From Theristus sp. LFF4_11 (taxonomy: Eukaryota > Nematoda > Chromadorea > Monhysterida > Xyalidae): DNA of 40,522 nucleotides. Within the stretch, counting starts at the first letter, position 1; each line of letters starts with the position of its first letter. The translations under genes were made by a program, and so were the position numbers. The stretch covers positions 1 through 40,522 of the forward strand of contig JASANC010005772.1 of assembly GCA_030248135.1 (NCBI GenBank), read 5' to 3'. Positions 40,500 to 40,522 of this stretch are shown one piece after another. A model generated the notes under the pieces. That model saw nothing but the letters and a program-made list of their open reading frames with translations. It had not been told where the DNA came from and did no database searches.

Positions 40500-40522
40500 C
40501 TAGAATTACAGAAGTATCTTAT

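Noticed and set aside
1..40522. CRISPR arrays, bacterial operons, viral genes
   Set aside because: None seen; gene structure is intron-rich and animal-like throughout.

Overview
This is a stretch of animal nuclear DNA carrying five multi-exon protein genes, introns from about 55 bp to 3 kb, and long AT-rich, repeat-bearing intergenic DNA. A nematode, or at least an ecdysozoan, is the best fit. The main reason is a cuticlin-type ZP protein that keeps the order and cysteines of nematode CUT proteins. Saposin-repeat, alpha carbonic anhydrase, FHOD formin and adhesion GPCR genes are compatible with that. I cannot name a genus. I rebuilt the exons by hand from homology, GT/GC-AG splice sites and reading phase. 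In every model the exon lengths add up to a closed reading frame.

Layout: (1) 2424-12823 (+), an FHOD-family formin in 18 coding exons (about 1235 aa: GBD, FH3, FH1, FH2, DAD). Its 3.2 kb second intron holds a 460-codon serine/threonine-rich open frame that can splice in phase into exon 3 and is probably an alternative first exon. (2) 13948-15730 (+), a secreted protein with a signal peptide and four tandem saposin B domains. Each domain is split by a phase-0 intron at the same place. (3) 15731-20059, noncoding, with diverged dispersed repeats. (4) 20060-22463 (-), an alpha carbonic anhydrase in six exons. A phase-compatible upstream exon (23080-23247) codes for an alanine/lysine-rich amphipathic segment. 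(5) 23248-28437, no convincing gene. It holds a mariner-like element (23315-24027) and an unusual foldback element made of 15-bp GAATTCCGGCCC repeats, G-tracts and perfect 24-bp palindromes (27095-28138). (6) 28438-32868 (-), a membrane-anchored cuticlin-like ZP protein lacking only its signal-peptide exon; its introns hold a second mariner-like element (29415-30015) and a hairpin repeat. (7) 32869-36350, intergenic. (8) 36351-40499 (-), an adhesion GPCR (LamG/pentraxin-like domain, GAIN/GPS, seven membrane helices) that runs off the right edge.

The genes do not form a pathway or an operon. Formin, cuticlin and GPCR suggest cytoskeleton, cuticle and cell-surface signalling roles; saposins and carbonic anhydrase are lipid-binding and pH enzymes. 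The most unusual items are the foldback element, the stop-free in-frame minisatellite intron of the formin, two GC-AG introns, the alternative formin exon, and the possible fusion of an amphipathic segment to carbonic anhydrase.
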